This document shows positions 53,646 through 62,473 of a DNA stretch of 64,000 bases, piece by piece (within the stretch, counting starts at the first letter, position 1; each line of letters opens with the position of its first letter). Origin of the DNA: Ramlibacter agri. Lineage in GTDB: Bacteria; Pseudomonadota; Gammaproteobacteria; Burkholderiales; Burkholderiaceae_C. The position numbers were made by a program, and so were the translations under genes. The notes under the pieces are model-generated. The model did no database searches and was not told the origin of the DNA. It saw only the letters and a list, made by a program, of their open reading frames with translations. The DNA lies in contig NZ_JABBFX010000002.1 in the NCBI RefSeq assembly GCF_012927085.1, positions 1,054,001 through 1,118,000 on the forward strand, given 5' to 3'.

Positions 53646-53718
53646 GTCACGAAGTTGAAATGGAAGGCCGATAGCGTCGCGGCTTTCGTGATCTTCCATT
53701 TCTCTACAACATCGTGAC
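53646..53718. repeat. imperfect long inverted repeat before the lipoprotein gene
   Basis: The left arm 53646-53666 begins GTCACGA and ends AAATGGAAG. The right arm 53693-53718 is its near-complement with a small bulge (CTTCCATTT and TCGTGAC at its ends). The stem would end five bases before the ATG at 53723, hiding the translation start region. There is no T-run, so it is not a normal terminator. Confidence 0.6.
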
Positions 53719-53722
53719 GTCC

Positions 53723-56002
53723 ATGCGCCCTTCCCGCCCTCACTCCTTCCTGCTTTGCGTGATCCTGGCTGCCAGCCTCGCCGCCTGTGGCGGCGGCGAC
53801 GATGGCGGGGGCGGCAGTGACGGCACCGGCGGCGGCACCGTCGGCGGTAGCGGCACCAACCCGGCGGACAGCAAGCTGCCCGTGCTGGCATTCACCGATC
53901 CGCAAAGCACCTACGACCTGAACAACTACACGCAGGTCGGCAGCTTCGCGCTGCAATACGCCACCAGCGGCACCAACCTGCTGAACGCCGAAGCCTCCGG
54001 CGTGGCGTACGACAAGGACACCGATTCGCTGTTCGTCGTCGGCGACGGCGGCACGGCGGTCGTCCAGGTCGCCAGGAGCGACGGCCATGTCATCGACTCG
54101 ATGACGCTCAATGCCGGCGACTTCGTCGACACCGAAGGCATCACCTACACCGGCGGCGGCAAGTTCGTGCTGGTCGAAGAGCGCCTGCGCCAGGTGAGCC
54201 AGTTCACCTATGTTGCCGGCGGCACGCTGCGCCGGGCCGACGTGCAGGCCGTCAAGCTGGGCACGACGGTCGGCAACGTCGGCATCGAAGGCATTTCCTT
54301 CGACGCCAGGACGGGCGGCTACATCGCCGTGCGCCAGTCGCAGCCGACCAGCATCTTCCAGGCCGCGATCAATTTCGCGGGCGGCACGGCAGTGGCGTCG
54401 GACGGCACGCCCATCCTGGCGACGACGGACAACCCGCCCGTGCTGTTCGATGCGGCCAAGACCGGCCTGTCCGCGTTCAACGATGTTTTCTCGGTGTCGA
54501 ACATCCTGGCGAGCAGCGCGCCCGACTACGACAACGTCCTCATCATCGGCGCGCCGGATGGGCGCATCGTCAAGGCGGATCGCAGCGGCCGCGTCGTCAG
54601 CAGCCTGTACATGAGCGCCACCGCCCAAAACGAGGGCGTGACCATGGGCGCGGACGGCACCATCTATGCAGTCGGCGAGCAGGCCGCGGGCGCGAGCCTG
54701 CCGGGCCTGACCGTCTTCAAGCCGACCACCGGCAAGGCCAACGTCGGCGTCGGCAGCAACCTGTACCTGAGCTTCGACCAGGCGGTGGCGGCTGGCGCGG
54801 GCAACGTCGTCCTCAGCAACGGCGCAGGCGACACGCGCACGATTTCCGTGGCCGACACCGCGCAGGTGACGTTCAACGGCAGCGTGATGAAGATCCATCC
54901 GAAGTTCTTCCTGGTGCCCAACACCACCTACAACATCACGTACCCGGCCGGCGTCGTGAAGACCGTCGCGGGCGGCACCACCCCTGCCGTGTCCGATGCG
55001 ACGACCTTCTCGTTCACGACGATCGGCACCGCCGACAAGACCGCCCCGACCTTGCTGGCCACGGCCCCGGTCGATGGCGCCACCGGCATCGTCGGCAGCC
55101 ACCTCGCGCTGTCCTTCAGCGAAGTGGTGCAGGCCGGCACGGGCAACATCGTCATCAGCAACGGCACCGATGTGCGCAATGTGTCGGCGGCCGATACGAC
55201 GCAGGTCAAGTTCAACGGCGGCCGCGTGAGCATCACCCTGGCGACGGCCTTGCAGGACAACTCCCGCTACACGGTGCAACTGGCCAGCGGCGTGATCACC
55301 GACCTGTCCGGCAACGCCTATGCCGGCACGACGCAAAGCTTCACCACTGCCGCCGCCGGGGCGCCGGCGCCGACCGTGCTGATCTCGGAGGTGAACTCCA
55401 ATGCCGACGGCGGCCAGGACTTCTTCGAGCTCCATAACTACGGCCCCACCGCGATCGACCTGACCGGCTGGAAGTGGGGCGACAACCATGCCGACGTCAA
55501 CGACGCCAACAACAGCGCGGGCTTCGTGGCCGGCACGATGCTGGCGCCGGGCGAGCACCTGGTCGTCGTTCCGGGCGTGCCGGGCACCGACGAAGCCACC
55601 TTCCGCGCGACCTGGGGCCTGGCCGGCACGGTGCCGGTGGTCGCGATGCTGAACGCCAACAACGATCCCGCGAACCCGATCGGCCTGGGCAAGGGCGACG
55701 CCGTCATCGTCTACGACGCCAACGGCAAGGTCGTGGCTTCGATGAACTACGGCGCGACGATCAACGCCACGCAGGGGGACGGCACGCTGGTGGCGGTCCC
55801 GACGGCCAAGGGCGCCGATGCCACCCTCGTGGCCGCCAGCAACCACGCGGGCGCCGTCTTCGCCGGCGGCAACGCGAAGGCGTCGGCGGTGTGGGACACC
55901 GTTTCGACCTCCACGCCCAACTACGTCCTGGCCGTGGTCGGCGTCAACGGCGGCAAGTCCGAGCCGTCCAAGGCCGTGTCGATCGGCTCGCCGGGCCAGT
56001 AA
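53723..56002 (+). CDS. large lipoprotein: SdiA-regulated-type propeller, Big-like and lamin-tail domains
   Basis: A 759-residue exported protein. A lipoprotein signal ends with LAAC near residue 22, followed by a Gly/Asp-rich linker of about 30 residues. An SdiA-regulated-like beta-propeller spans about residues 50-330 (DTEGITYTGGGKFVLVEER, VGNVGIEGISFD). Two bacterial Ig-like modules follow (about 335-440 and 445-545, each with F-x-x-G and SFTT ends). A C-terminal lamin-tail domain spans about 550-700 (LISEVNSN-x-FFELHNYG-x-DLTGWKWGD). It is probably anchored to the outer membrane and may bind or hydrolyse an extracellular ligand. The start is ATG 53723; GTG 53714 is possible. Confidence 0.8.
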   Translation: MRPSRPHSFLLCVILAASLAACGGGDDGGGGSDGTGGGTVGGSGTNPADSKLPVLAFTDPQSTYDLNNYTQVGSFALQYATSGTNLLNAEASGVAYDKDTDSLFVVGDGGTAVVQVARSDGHVIDSMTLNAGDFVDTEGITYTGGGKFVLVEERLRQVSQFTYVAGGTLRRADVQAVKLGTTVGNVGIEGISFDARTGGYIAVRQSQPTSIFQAAINFAGGTAVASDGTPILATTDNPPVLFDAAKTGLSAFNDVFSVSNILASSAPDYDNVLIIGAPDGRIVKADRSGRVVSSLYMSATAQNEGVTMGADGTIYAVGEQAAGASLPGLTVFKPTTGKANVGVGSNLYLSFDQAVAAGAGNVVLSNGAGDTRTISVADTAQVTFNGSVMKIHPKFFLVPNTTYNITYPAGVVKTVAGGTTPAVSDATTFSFTTIGTADKTAPTLLATAPVDGATGIVGSHLALSFSEVVQAGTGNIVISNGTDVRNVSAADTTQVKFNGGRVSITLATALQDNSRYTVQLASGVITDLSGNAYAGTTQSFTTAAAGAPAPTVLISEVNSNADGGQDFFELHNYGPTAIDLTGWKWGDNHADVNDANNSAGFVAGTMLAPGEHLVVVPGVPGTDEATFRATWGLAGTVPVVAMLNANNDPANPIGLGKGDAVIVYDANGKVVASMNYGATINATQGDGTLVAVPTAKGADATLVAASNHAGAVFAGGNAKASAVWDTVSTSTPNYVLAVVGVNGGKSEPSKAVSIGSPGQ

Positions 56003-56016
56003 ACCGCGCCGCGCGA

Positions 56017-56051
56017 GAAGCCCCCGGCGCCTTGCCGGGGGCTTCTTCTTT
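56017..56051 (+). terminator. intrinsic terminator of the lipoprotein gene
   Basis: GAAGCCCCCGGC (56017-56028) pairs with GCCGGGGGCTTC (56034-56045) around a 5-base loop, followed by TTCTTT. It is a strong 12-bp stem 14 bases after the stop. Confidence 0.88.
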
Positions 56052-56110
56052 GCCCCTCCACTTCCGCCACACCCGTCTGGTTTAGAGTGCCGCGCAGGGA
56101 GGTATGTCGC

Positions 56111-57355
56111 ATGGTCCGTTCCCCTTCAGCGCCGCGGCGCCTGTTGTTCATGCTGCCGCTGGCCGCGGCGCTACGGGCGCTCGCGCAACCCAAAGTCGAA
56201 TTCGGGGCGTCGCGCGAGCCGCTGGCCGTGCCCACGCTGCCGCTGTCCGATGCCCCGCCGCCACGCGAACTGGCCCAGGGCGCGGAGGTGTACCTGGTGT
56301 CCGGCTACGAACCCGGGACGCCGCGCACCGCGGTGCGGATCGACCGGCCGGGCAAGCGCGTACTGCTGGTGCTCACGAGCTACGACAAGGTCTTCTGGCA
56401 GGTGCTGCCCACGCCCGGCACCGAGCTCGCCGGCGTGCTGGTCGCCAGCTATTCCGCCCAGGGCGCGCTGCAGGCGCCGCCCGGCACCCCGGCCTTCGGC
56501 GTGAAGCTGCCCTACGCCTACGAAGTGGACAACGCGAACTTTCGCCAGCTCCTGGCGGGACTGAACACCGCGTTCGGCGTGGAACGGATCGACGGCGTGC
56601 GCGGCGCCTATACGCTGGCGGCCGAGAACGAGTTCCGCCAGCCCGACCCGCCCCGGGCGCCGCTCACGCTGGCCGGCGAACAACCGGAAGCGCCGCGGCG
56701 CAACTTCGGATTCACGCTGCTGGCCCGCGACCTGCGACCCGTGAGGTGGACGCTGACGGGGCCGGTCGAGGGCGGCGGGCCGTACCTGGGGGAGGGAAAG
56801 GTCGCCTTGTCGCCGGACGGCGAGCGCATCTGGCGCCTGCGTGGTGACGGGCTGGAGGCGCTGCGGCGCGGCGAGACGGCGGCGCGCGCCATCCCCTTGC
56901 CGCCCGACTTCCCGAGCTTCTCGTGGGCGATGGACCTGGCGCTCGACCCGCAACTGGGCGTGCTCACGATCGTCACGCTGGGCGGCGAGGGCTTCCTGTA
57001 CCGCTACGACACGCGCAACGAGCGCTGGTTGGACGTGCGCTCGCTGAACAACATCGACATCAACGCGCTTGCCTTCGACCCGGTAGGGCACCGCTACGTG
57101 GCGTGGACCTCCGAAGGCAGCCTGCTGCTGATCTCGCGCAAGGGCGAGGCGCTCGGCCAGCACAAGCTGCTGCCGCTGCTGCGCGGCTACGGCGCGCTCT
57201 ACGACCGCGGCAACGCGCAGCCGCCGCGCCTGACGCTGGCGCCGCACGGTGAACAGCTCGCGCTGGTCGCGATCGCCGGCGGGCGCGTCACCCAGGTCTG
57301 GGCCTACGACTGGCAGCGGCAGGAGGCGCGCATGACCTGGAAGGCGGGGCACTGA
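56111..57355 (+). CDS. exported propeller-like protein of unknown function
   Basis: A 414-residue protein with a signal peptide (RRLLFMLPLAAALRALAQ) and no lipobox. The C-terminal two thirds has repeated segments of propeller type, such as KVALSPDGERIWRL, LALDPQLGVLTIV and NALAFDPVGHRYVAW, each about 45-60 residues apart. An N-terminal domain (about 25-190) contains VLTSYDKVFWQV. I do not recognise a specific family. The start is ATG 56111, placed after GGGAGGT. It stands alone and converges with the phosphate transporter gene. Confidence 0.75.
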   Translation: MVRSPSAPRRLLFMLPLAAALRALAQPKVEFGASREPLAVPTLPLSDAPPPRELAQGAEVYLVSGYEPGTPRTAVRIDRPGKRVLLVLTSYDKVFWQVLPTPGTELAGVLVASYSAQGALQAPPGTPAFGVKLPYAYEVDNANFRQLLAGLNTAFGVERIDGVRGAYTLAAENEFRQPDPPRAPLTLAGEQPEAPRRNFGFTLLARDLRPVRWTLTGPVEGGGPYLGEGKVALSPDGERIWRLRGDGLEALRRGETAARAIPLPPDFPSFSWAMDLALDPQLGVLTIVTLGGEGFLYRYDTRNERWLDVRSLNNIDINALAFDPVGHRYVAWTSEGSLLLISRKGEALGQHKLLPLLRGYGALYDRGNAQPPRLTLAPHGEQLALVAIAGGRVTQVWAYDWQRQEARMTWKAGH

Positions 57356-57372
57356 ACGCGCCCCGGCCGGTT

Positions 57373-58383
57373 TCAGAAAATCTTCAGGCTCACCCAGTAG
57401 GCGATGGCCGCGACGAAAGCGCTGGCCGGGATCGTGAAGATCCAGGCCCAGACGATGTTGCCGGCCACGCCCCAGCGCACCGCGCTCATGCGGTGCGTGG
57501 AGCCGACGCCGACGATGGCGCCGGTGATGGTGTGCGTGGTCGACACCGGGATGCCCAGCCCGGTGGCCAGGAACAGCGTCAGCGCGCCACCGGTCTCGGC
57601 GCAGAAGCCGCCCACCGGCTTCAGCTTGGTGATCTTCTGGCCCATGGTCTTGACGATGCGCCAGCCGCCGAACATGGTGCCCAGGCCCATGGCGGTGTAG
57701 CAGGCGGCGATCACCCAGATAGGCGGCGCCGTGTCGCCGGCGGCCACGTAGCCGGTGGCGATCAGCAGCATCCAGATCATGCCGATGGTCTTCTGCGAGT
57801 CGTTGCCGCCGTGGCCCAGGCTGTAGGCGCCGGCCGAAACCAGCTGCAGCCGGCGGAACCACTTGTCCACCTTGGACGGGCGGCTGGCCCGGAAGATGTT
57901 GGACACCACCACCATCATCAGCGAGCCGAGGATGAAGCCCAGCACCGGCGAGACGAAGATGAAGATCACCGTCTTCCAGATGCCCTCGGCCACCAGCGCG
58001 CCGGCGCCCGCCTTGACGATCACGGCACCGGCGATGCCGCCGATCAGCGCGTGCGAGGAGCTGCTGGGGATGCCGTACCACCAGGTGATGAAGTTCCAGG
58101 CGATGGCTCCCGCCAGCGCCCCGAACACCACGTGCACGTCGACCACCCCCGTGTCGACGATGCCCTTGCCGACGGTGGCCGCCACGCTCAGGTGAAACAC
58201 GAAGATCGCCATCACGTTGAAGAAGGCGGCGAACACCACCGCCTGCCCCGGCTTCAGCACTCCGGTGGAGACGACGGTGGCGATGGAATTGGCGGCGTCG
58301 TGGAAACCGTTCATGAAGTCGAACAGCAGCGCCACCACCACGAGCAGCACGACGAACCAGAGACTGGCTTGGGTCACGGCCAT
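57373..58383 (-). CDS. pit: low-affinity inorganic phosphate transporter, Pit family
   Basis: A 336-residue transporter of about ten helices. The duplicated PiT signatures are visible as DFMNGFHDAANSIATVVSTG near the N-terminus and GGNDSQKTIGMI in the second half. It takes up phosphate as a metal-phosphate complex with protons. It follows the DUF47 gene by ten bases, the standard pit accessory pair. No clear Pho box is seen upstream of the operon. Confidence 0.93.
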   Translation of the reverse strand: MAVTQASLWFVVLLVVVALLFDFMNGFHDAANSIATVVSTGVLKPGQAVVFAAFFNVMAIFVFHLSVAATVGKGIVDTGVVDVHVVFGALAGAIAWNFITWWYGIPSSSSHALIGGIAGAVIVKAGAGALVAEGIWKTVIFIFVSPVLGFILGSLMMVVVSNIFRASRPSKVDKWFRRLQLVSAGAYSLGHGGNDSQKTIGMIWMLLIATGYVAAGDTAPPIWVIAACYTAMGLGTMFGGWRIVKTMGQKITKLKPVGGFCAETGGALTLFLATGLGIPVSTTHTITGAIVGVGSTHRMSAVRWGVAGNIVWAWIFTIPASAFVAAIAYWVSLKIF

Positions 58384-58393
58384 GCGCCAGGCC

Positions 58394-59041
58394 TCAGGAA
58401 TTCTCGAGGACGATGCCCTCGACGACGTTGGCGACGTCTTCGCACTTGTCCGTGATGCGTTCCAGCAGCTCGTAGATGGCCTTCAGCTTGATCAGCTCGC
58501 GCACGTCCGGCTCCTCGCGGAACAGCTTGCTGAGGGCGGAGCGCATGACGCGGTCGGCGTCCGATTCGAGCTTGTCGATCTCCTCGCAGGTCTTCAGCGC
58601 CGCCGCGGCGGTGTCGCTGTCGGACAGCTTGCTCAGGAGCGCCACGGCTTCCTTCACACGCTCGCAGCAGCGGACGCTGACGTCCGTGAGGCGGGTGATT
58701 TCCTCGGTCATGTGGCGCACGTCATACAGCGCCATGGTCTCGGCCGAATCCTGGATCAGGTCGGCCACGTCGTCCATCGTGTTGATCAGCGTGTGGATCT
58801 GCTCGCGGTCGATCGGCGTGATGAAGGTGGAGTGGATCAGGCGGTTGACTTCCTGCGTCACCTTGTCGGCGGAGCGCTCGGCGTGGTCGACCTCGCGGTT
58901 GTACTGCTCGCGCAGGTTCGTGTCGGCGTAGTTCGCCACAAGGTTCGAGAACGCATGGGCGGCTTCCACGATGCGCTCCGCATGCTGGTTGAACATTTCG
59001 AAGAAGTTACCCTCCTTCGGCAGCAGTTTCTTGAAGAGCAT
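58394..59041 (-). CDS. DUF47/PhoU-like Pit accessory protein
   Basis: A 215-residue, all-helical PhoU-like protein (LPKEGNFFEMFNQHAERI; DVRHMTEEITRLTDV). It is encoded immediately before pit and probably controls transporter activity or phosphate balance. Acidic residue clusters such as EEIDKLESDADR could bind metal. Confidence 0.9.
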   Translation of the reverse strand: MLFKKLLPKEGNFFEMFNQHAERIVEAAHAFSNLVANYADTNLREQYNREVDHAERSADKVTQEVNRLIHSTFITPIDREQIHTLINTMDDVADLIQDSAETMALYDVRHMTEEITRLTDVSVRCCERVKEAVALLSKLSDSDTAAAALKTCEEIDKLESDADRVMRSALSKLFREEPDVRELIKLKAIYELLERITDKCEDVANVVEGIVLENS

Positions 59042-59092
59042 GGGGGAGATCTAGATGTCTGGGCCGGCGTGGAGTGTAACTGCCGGCCTCCG

Positions 59093-59455
59093 TCAGCCAT
59101 TGCGGAATATGAAATACGCGGCGCCGCACATGCACAGGGCCGCCCACAGGAAGTCCAGTTTCAGCGGCTGCTTCAGCACGTAGACCGCGATCGGCGCGAA
59201 CACGGCCAGCGTGATCACTTCCTGCATGATCTTGAGCTGGCCGAAACTCATGTTCGCCTGCTGCGCGCCGATCCGGTTGCCCGGCACCTGCAGCAGGTAC
59301 TCGAACAGGGCGATGCCCCAGCTCACCAGGGCAGCGGTGAGCCAGGGCGAGTCGTGCAGGTATTTCAGGTGCCCGTACCAGGCCATGGTCATGAAGACGT
59401 TGGAGGCGATGAGCAGCAGGATGGTCTGCGCCGTGAAGGGGATGGAAGAGAACAT
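59093..59455 (-). CDS. DMT-superfamily small membrane protein (DUF486)
   Basis: A 120-residue protein with four membrane helices, typical of DUF486. It contains FMTMAWYGHLKY and FEYLLQVPGNRIG. Transport function is unknown. Its start codon overlaps that of the divergent pseudouridine synthase gene within a single CATG. Confidence 0.85.
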   Translation of the reverse strand: MFSSIPFTAQTILLLIASNVFMTMAWYGHLKYLHDSPWLTAALVSWGIALFEYLLQVPGNRIGAQQANMSFGQLKIMQEVITLAVFAPIAVYVLKQPLKLDFLWAALCMCGAAYFIFRNG

Positions 59456-60092
59456 GCCGCAATTATGCGAAGGCCTGGTCTATGTCGACGAGCATTTGCT
59501 GGTCCTGGACAAGCCCGCGGGCCTGCTGGCCGTGCCGGGCCGGGGCGAGGACAAGCAGGACTGCCTGTCCGCGCGCGCCCAGGCCCTCTGGCCCGACGCC
59601 CGGGTGGTGCACCGCCTGGACATGGCCACTTCCGGGCTGTTCCTGATGGCGCGCGGGCTGCACGTGCAACGGCTCCTGAGCCGCGCCTTCGAGCAGCGCG
59701 AGGTGGAAAAGCAGTACCTGGCCGTGGTGCACGGCCAGCTTGGAGCCGTCGGCAGCGAGGGGCGAATCGACCTGCCGCTGGGCGCCGACTGGCCGAACCG
59801 GCCCTTGCAGAAGGTCGATCTGGAACAGGGGCGCCCGAGCAGCACCCGTTGGCGCATGCTGGGGCAGGAGGCGGACCGCACCCGCGTGGCCCTGGAGCCA
59901 CTCACCGGCCGCACCCACCAGCTGCGGGTGCACCTGCAGGCCATCGGCCATCCGATCCTGGGCGACCCGCTCTATGCGCCGCCGGAGGTGCAGGCGCTCG
60001 CTGCGCGCCTGCTGCTGCACGCCAGCGCCCTCGCCTTCCGGCATCCGGCCAGCGGCGAGCGGCTGGCGCTGGAGAGCGCGGCGCCGTTCTAG
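59454..60092 (+). CDS. RluA-family pseudouridine synthase
   Basis: A 212-residue synthase. The catalytic aspartate is in HRLDMATSG (about residue 56), with LEPLTGRTHQLRVH and GHPILGDPLY towards the C-terminus. There is no S4 domain. It is RluA-like and probably modifies rRNA or tRNA. The ATG at 59454 shares bases with the opposite start at 59455, so each gene's promoter must lie within the other's 5' coding sequence. Confidence 0.88.
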   Translation: MPQLCEGLVYVDEHLLVLDKPAGLLAVPGRGEDKQDCLSARAQALWPDARVVHRLDMATSGLFLMARGLHVQRLLSRAFEQREVEKQYLAVVHGQLGAVGSEGRIDLPLGADWPNRPLQKVDLEQGRPSSTRWRMLGQEADRTRVALEPLTGRTHQLRVHLQAIGHPILGDPLYAPPEVQALAARLLLHASALAFRHPASGERLALESAAPF

Positions 60093-60124
60093 GAGCCGGC
60101 GGCCGCAGAGGCTAGGATCGAGGG

Positions 60125-60883
60125 ATGAGCACCCGACACCTCACCATCCTCACCGGCGCTTCCCGCGGCATGGGCCTGGCCATGGCGCAGCAACTGCTGG
60201 ACGCCGGCCACGACCTGCTTTGCATCTCGCGCAAGCCCAACGAAGCCCTGGCGGCCCAGGCCAAGGCGTCGGGCCTGCACTGCGAGCAGTGGGCGCAGGA
60301 CCTGGCGCGCGCCGACACGGCCGCGGCCAACCTCGCGTTCTGGCTGCAGGAGCGCGCGGGCGAAGGCTACGCGTCGGCCACCCTGATCAACAACGCCGGG
60401 CTGATCCCGCGCATCGCGCCGCTGGGCGACATCGCAGCGGCCGACCTGGCGGACGCGCTGCGGGTGGGCCTGGAAGCGCCCATGCTGCTCACGGGCGCCT
60501 TCCTGCGCGCCACGGCGGGCTGGTCCGCCGCGCGCAAGGTCCTCAACATTTCTTCGGGCATGGGCCGCAATGCCATGGCCTCGCAGGCCGCCTACTGCGC
60601 GGCGAAGGCCGGCATGGACCACTTCACCCGCTGCGTCGCGCTGGAGGAAGAACAGAAGCGCAACGGCGCGCGCGTCTGCTCACTGGCGCCCGGCGTGATC
60701 GACACCGACATGCAGGTGCAGCTGCGCAGCGCGGAGCCGCGCGACTTCCCCAATCTCGCCAACTTCCAGGGCATGAAGGACAAGGGCGCGCTCGCCACGC
60801 CCAAGGACGCGGCGGCACGCGTGCTGGCTTACCTGGCGCGCCCCGACTTCGGCAGCAAGCCGGTCGCCGACGTCCGCGACTGA
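60125..60883 (+). CDS. short-chain dehydrogenase/reductase
   Basis: A 252-residue Rossmann oxidoreductase. The cofactor motif is TGASRGMG (about residues 10-17), NNAG follows near residue 90, and the active site has S (ISSGMG) and YCAAK. R at SRKP after beta-2 suggests NADPH. It resembles sepiapterin/benzil-reductase-like SDRs; the substrate is unknown. A -10-like TAGGAT at 60113-60118 ends six bases before the ATG. Confidence 0.85.
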   Translation: MSTRHLTILTGASRGMGLAMAQQLLDAGHDLLCISRKPNEALAAQAKASGLHCEQWAQDLARADTAAANLAFWLQERAGEGYASATLINNAGLIPRIAPLGDIAAADLADALRVGLEAPMLLTGAFLRATAGWSAARKVLNISSGMGRNAMASQAAYCAAKAGMDHFTRCVALEEEQKRNGARVCSLAPGVIDTDMQVQLRSAEPRDFPNLANFQGMKDKGALATPKDAAARVLAYLARPDFGSKPVADVRD

Positions 60884-60888
60884 CGCTG

Positions 60889-61617
60889 TCAGTCGCCCTG
60901 GAAACCGCCCGCGCGGCAGGTCAGCACCAGCGTATCGCGGTGCCCTGCCCCGCCGGCCGGCTGGATCGGCGTGGTCTCGTGGATCACGCGCTCGTCGTCC
61001 AGCAGCAGCAGGCTCCAGGGCTCGGTCAAGGTGAAGCGCTGGCCGTTCGGGCCGTCTGCCTGGAACACGCGCGTCTCGCCGCCCTTGATGTTCTCGCGTC
61101 CCACCAGGAACACGGCGACCAGGTCGACGCCGTCACGGTGCGCGCCTTCGGGCGTCGGCCTGCCGATGCCGCCTTCGGTGTCGATGCGGAACTGGTGCGC
61201 CTCGATGGACCAGGGCCGCGGCCCGCGCAGTTCACTCGCCGTGGCCGCCAGGCCGCGCAGCAGGCACTGCCAGCCGGCCGACTCCGCCACGGCCGGTTCC
61301 ACCGGCTCGAACCAGCGCTGCATGCCGCCATGCAGCGCGTTGTATTCCACCGGCTGCCAGTGCGCGCGATGCGGCACCGGGTCGACACGACCTTCCCCGG
61401 CGACGTAGCAGGAATGGCGGCGGCGCCGGTAGTGGCCGCCGTCCTTCAGGTAGTTGTCGGGGGGCAGGCTGTTCCAGGAATCGAACAAGCGCTGGAGTTC
61501 AGGCAGCGGGCAGCCGCTCCAGGCGGCGACGCCGGCGGGCGAGAGCACGGCATAGCCCTGCTGCCGCAGCAGCGTGCGAACCTGGCCGGGATCGTTGTAG
61601 GCGGGACTGAGTAGCAC
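60889..61617 (-). CDS. 2-oxoglutarate/Fe(II) dioxygenase-like protein (2OG-Fe_Oxy_2, BsmA/IDO type)
   Basis: A 242-residue protein. The iron triad is readable as H-x-D in EGAHRDGVD (about residues 164-172) and the distal His in DERVIHETTP, with a C-terminal R in CRAGGF. RRRRHSCY near residue 63 is typical of this family, which includes free-amino-acid hydroxylases such as isoleucine dioxygenase. The substrate is probably an amino acid or related small molecule. It is convergent with the SDR gene, with a five-base gap. Confidence 0.82.
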   Translation of the reverse strand: MLLSPAYNDPGQVRTLLRQQGYAVLSPAGVAAWSGCPLPELQRLFDSWNSLPPDNYLKDGGHYRRRRHSCYVAGEGRVDPVPHRAHWQPVEYNALHGGMQRWFEPVEPAVAESAGWQCLLRGLAATASELRGPRPWSIEAHQFRIDTEGGIGRPTPEGAHRDGVDLVAVFLVGRENIKGGETRVFQADGPNGQRFTLTEPWSLLLLDDERVIHETTPIQPAGGAGHRDTLVLTCRAGGFQGD

Positions 61618-61652
61618 CGCGCCAGCATAGCGAATCGGCGGGCGCCCAAAGC

Positions 61653-61666
61653 ATGACCTGCATCAA
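61653..61666 (+). promoter_or_regulatory. FNR/Anr-like box upstream of bacteriohemerythrin
   Basis: ATGACCTGCATCAA matches TTGAT-N4-ATCAA at eight of ten positions. It is centred about 54 bases before the ATG, so a start near 61701 would place it at -41.5, the classic activating position. Confidence 0.45.
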
Positions 61667-61713
61667 GACCCTCCGGCGGCAAAGTGCGGAGACTGCGCGC
61701 AGAGGAACCAAAG

Positions 61714-62184
61714 ATGCCCGCACTGACCTGGACCGAAGGCCTGGAACTCGGCCTGTCCTTCATGGACGACACCCACCGCGAATTCGTGGACCTGCTGGCG
61801 CTCTGCGAAGCCAGCGACGACGCCGCCCTGCCCGCGTTGTGGAACGCGCTGGTCGCCCACACCGTGGACCATTTCGGCCGCGAGGACGAGTGGATGAAGG
61901 CCACCGGCTTTTCCACCGGCAACTGCCACAGCATGCAGCACAAGGTGGTGCTGCAGGTGCTGCGCGAAGGCGCGGTGCGCGCCGCGGCGGGTGACCTGGC
62001 GCCGGTGCGCCAGATGGTGCAGGAGCTCGCCGTCTGGTTCCCGCACCATGCGCAGACCATGGATGCGGCGCTGGCGCTGCACCTGCGCGGCGTCGGCTAC
62101 GACATCGAAAGCGGCGAGGTGCTGGCGCCGGATGCGCTGCCCGAGAAGGCCATCGCCGGTTGCGGCAGCATGGCCTGCAGCTAG
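61714..62184 (+). CDS. bacteriohemerythrin
   Basis: A 156-residue O2-binding di-iron protein. Visible ligands are DDTHREF (His and nearby acidic residues), HTVDHFGREDEWM (H and E), HSMQHKV and WFPHHAQTMD, matching the hemerythrin H-HxxxE-HxxxH-HxxxD pattern. It may deliver or sense oxygen. The start is ATG 61714 after GAGGAA. The C-terminus with CGSMACS is not part of the fold. Its stop overlaps the convergent DUF427 gene by four bases. Confidence 0.9.
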   Translation: MPALTWTEGLELGLSFMDDTHREFVDLLALCEASDDAALPALWNALVAHTVDHFGREDEWMKATGFSTGNCHSMQHKVVLQVLREGAVRAAAGDLAPVRQMVQELAVWFPHHAQTMDAALALHLRGVGYDIESGEVLAPDALPEKAIAGCGSMACS

Positions 62185-62459
62185 ACGACCTGCACACCTT
62201 TCCAGAACGCGACGCGGTCCTTCACCATCTGCGCCTCCGGCTTCGGGTCGGGGTAGTACCAGACCGCGTCCTGGTTCAGGTCGCCATCGACCAGCAGCGA
62301 GTAGTAGCTGGCCTCGCCCTTCCACGGGCAGGTCGTGTGGTGGTTGCTGAAGCTCACGTACTCGCGCTTCAGCGCAGCCGCGGGGAAGTAGTGGTTGCCT
62401 TCCACCACGACGGTGTCGTCGCTCTCGGCGATGACCTTGCCTTTCCACATTGCCTTCAT
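62181..62459 (-). CDS. DUF427 domain protein
   Basis: A 92-residue protein of the DUF427 fold. It contains VIAESDDTVVVEGNHYFP, the invariant THHTTCPWKG-like segment (here NHHTTCPWKGEASYY), and VWYYPDPKPEA. Function unknown; actinobacterial and proteobacterial members are common. It lies 14 bases after egtD and is probably cotranscribed with egtBD. Confidence 0.85.
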   Translation of the reverse strand: MKAMWKGKVIAESDDTVVVEGNHYFPAAALKREYVSFSNHHTTCPWKGEASYYSLLVDGDLNQDAVWYYPDPKPEAQMVKDRVAFWKGVQVV

Positions 62460-62473
62460 CTCTTTTCTCCGGT

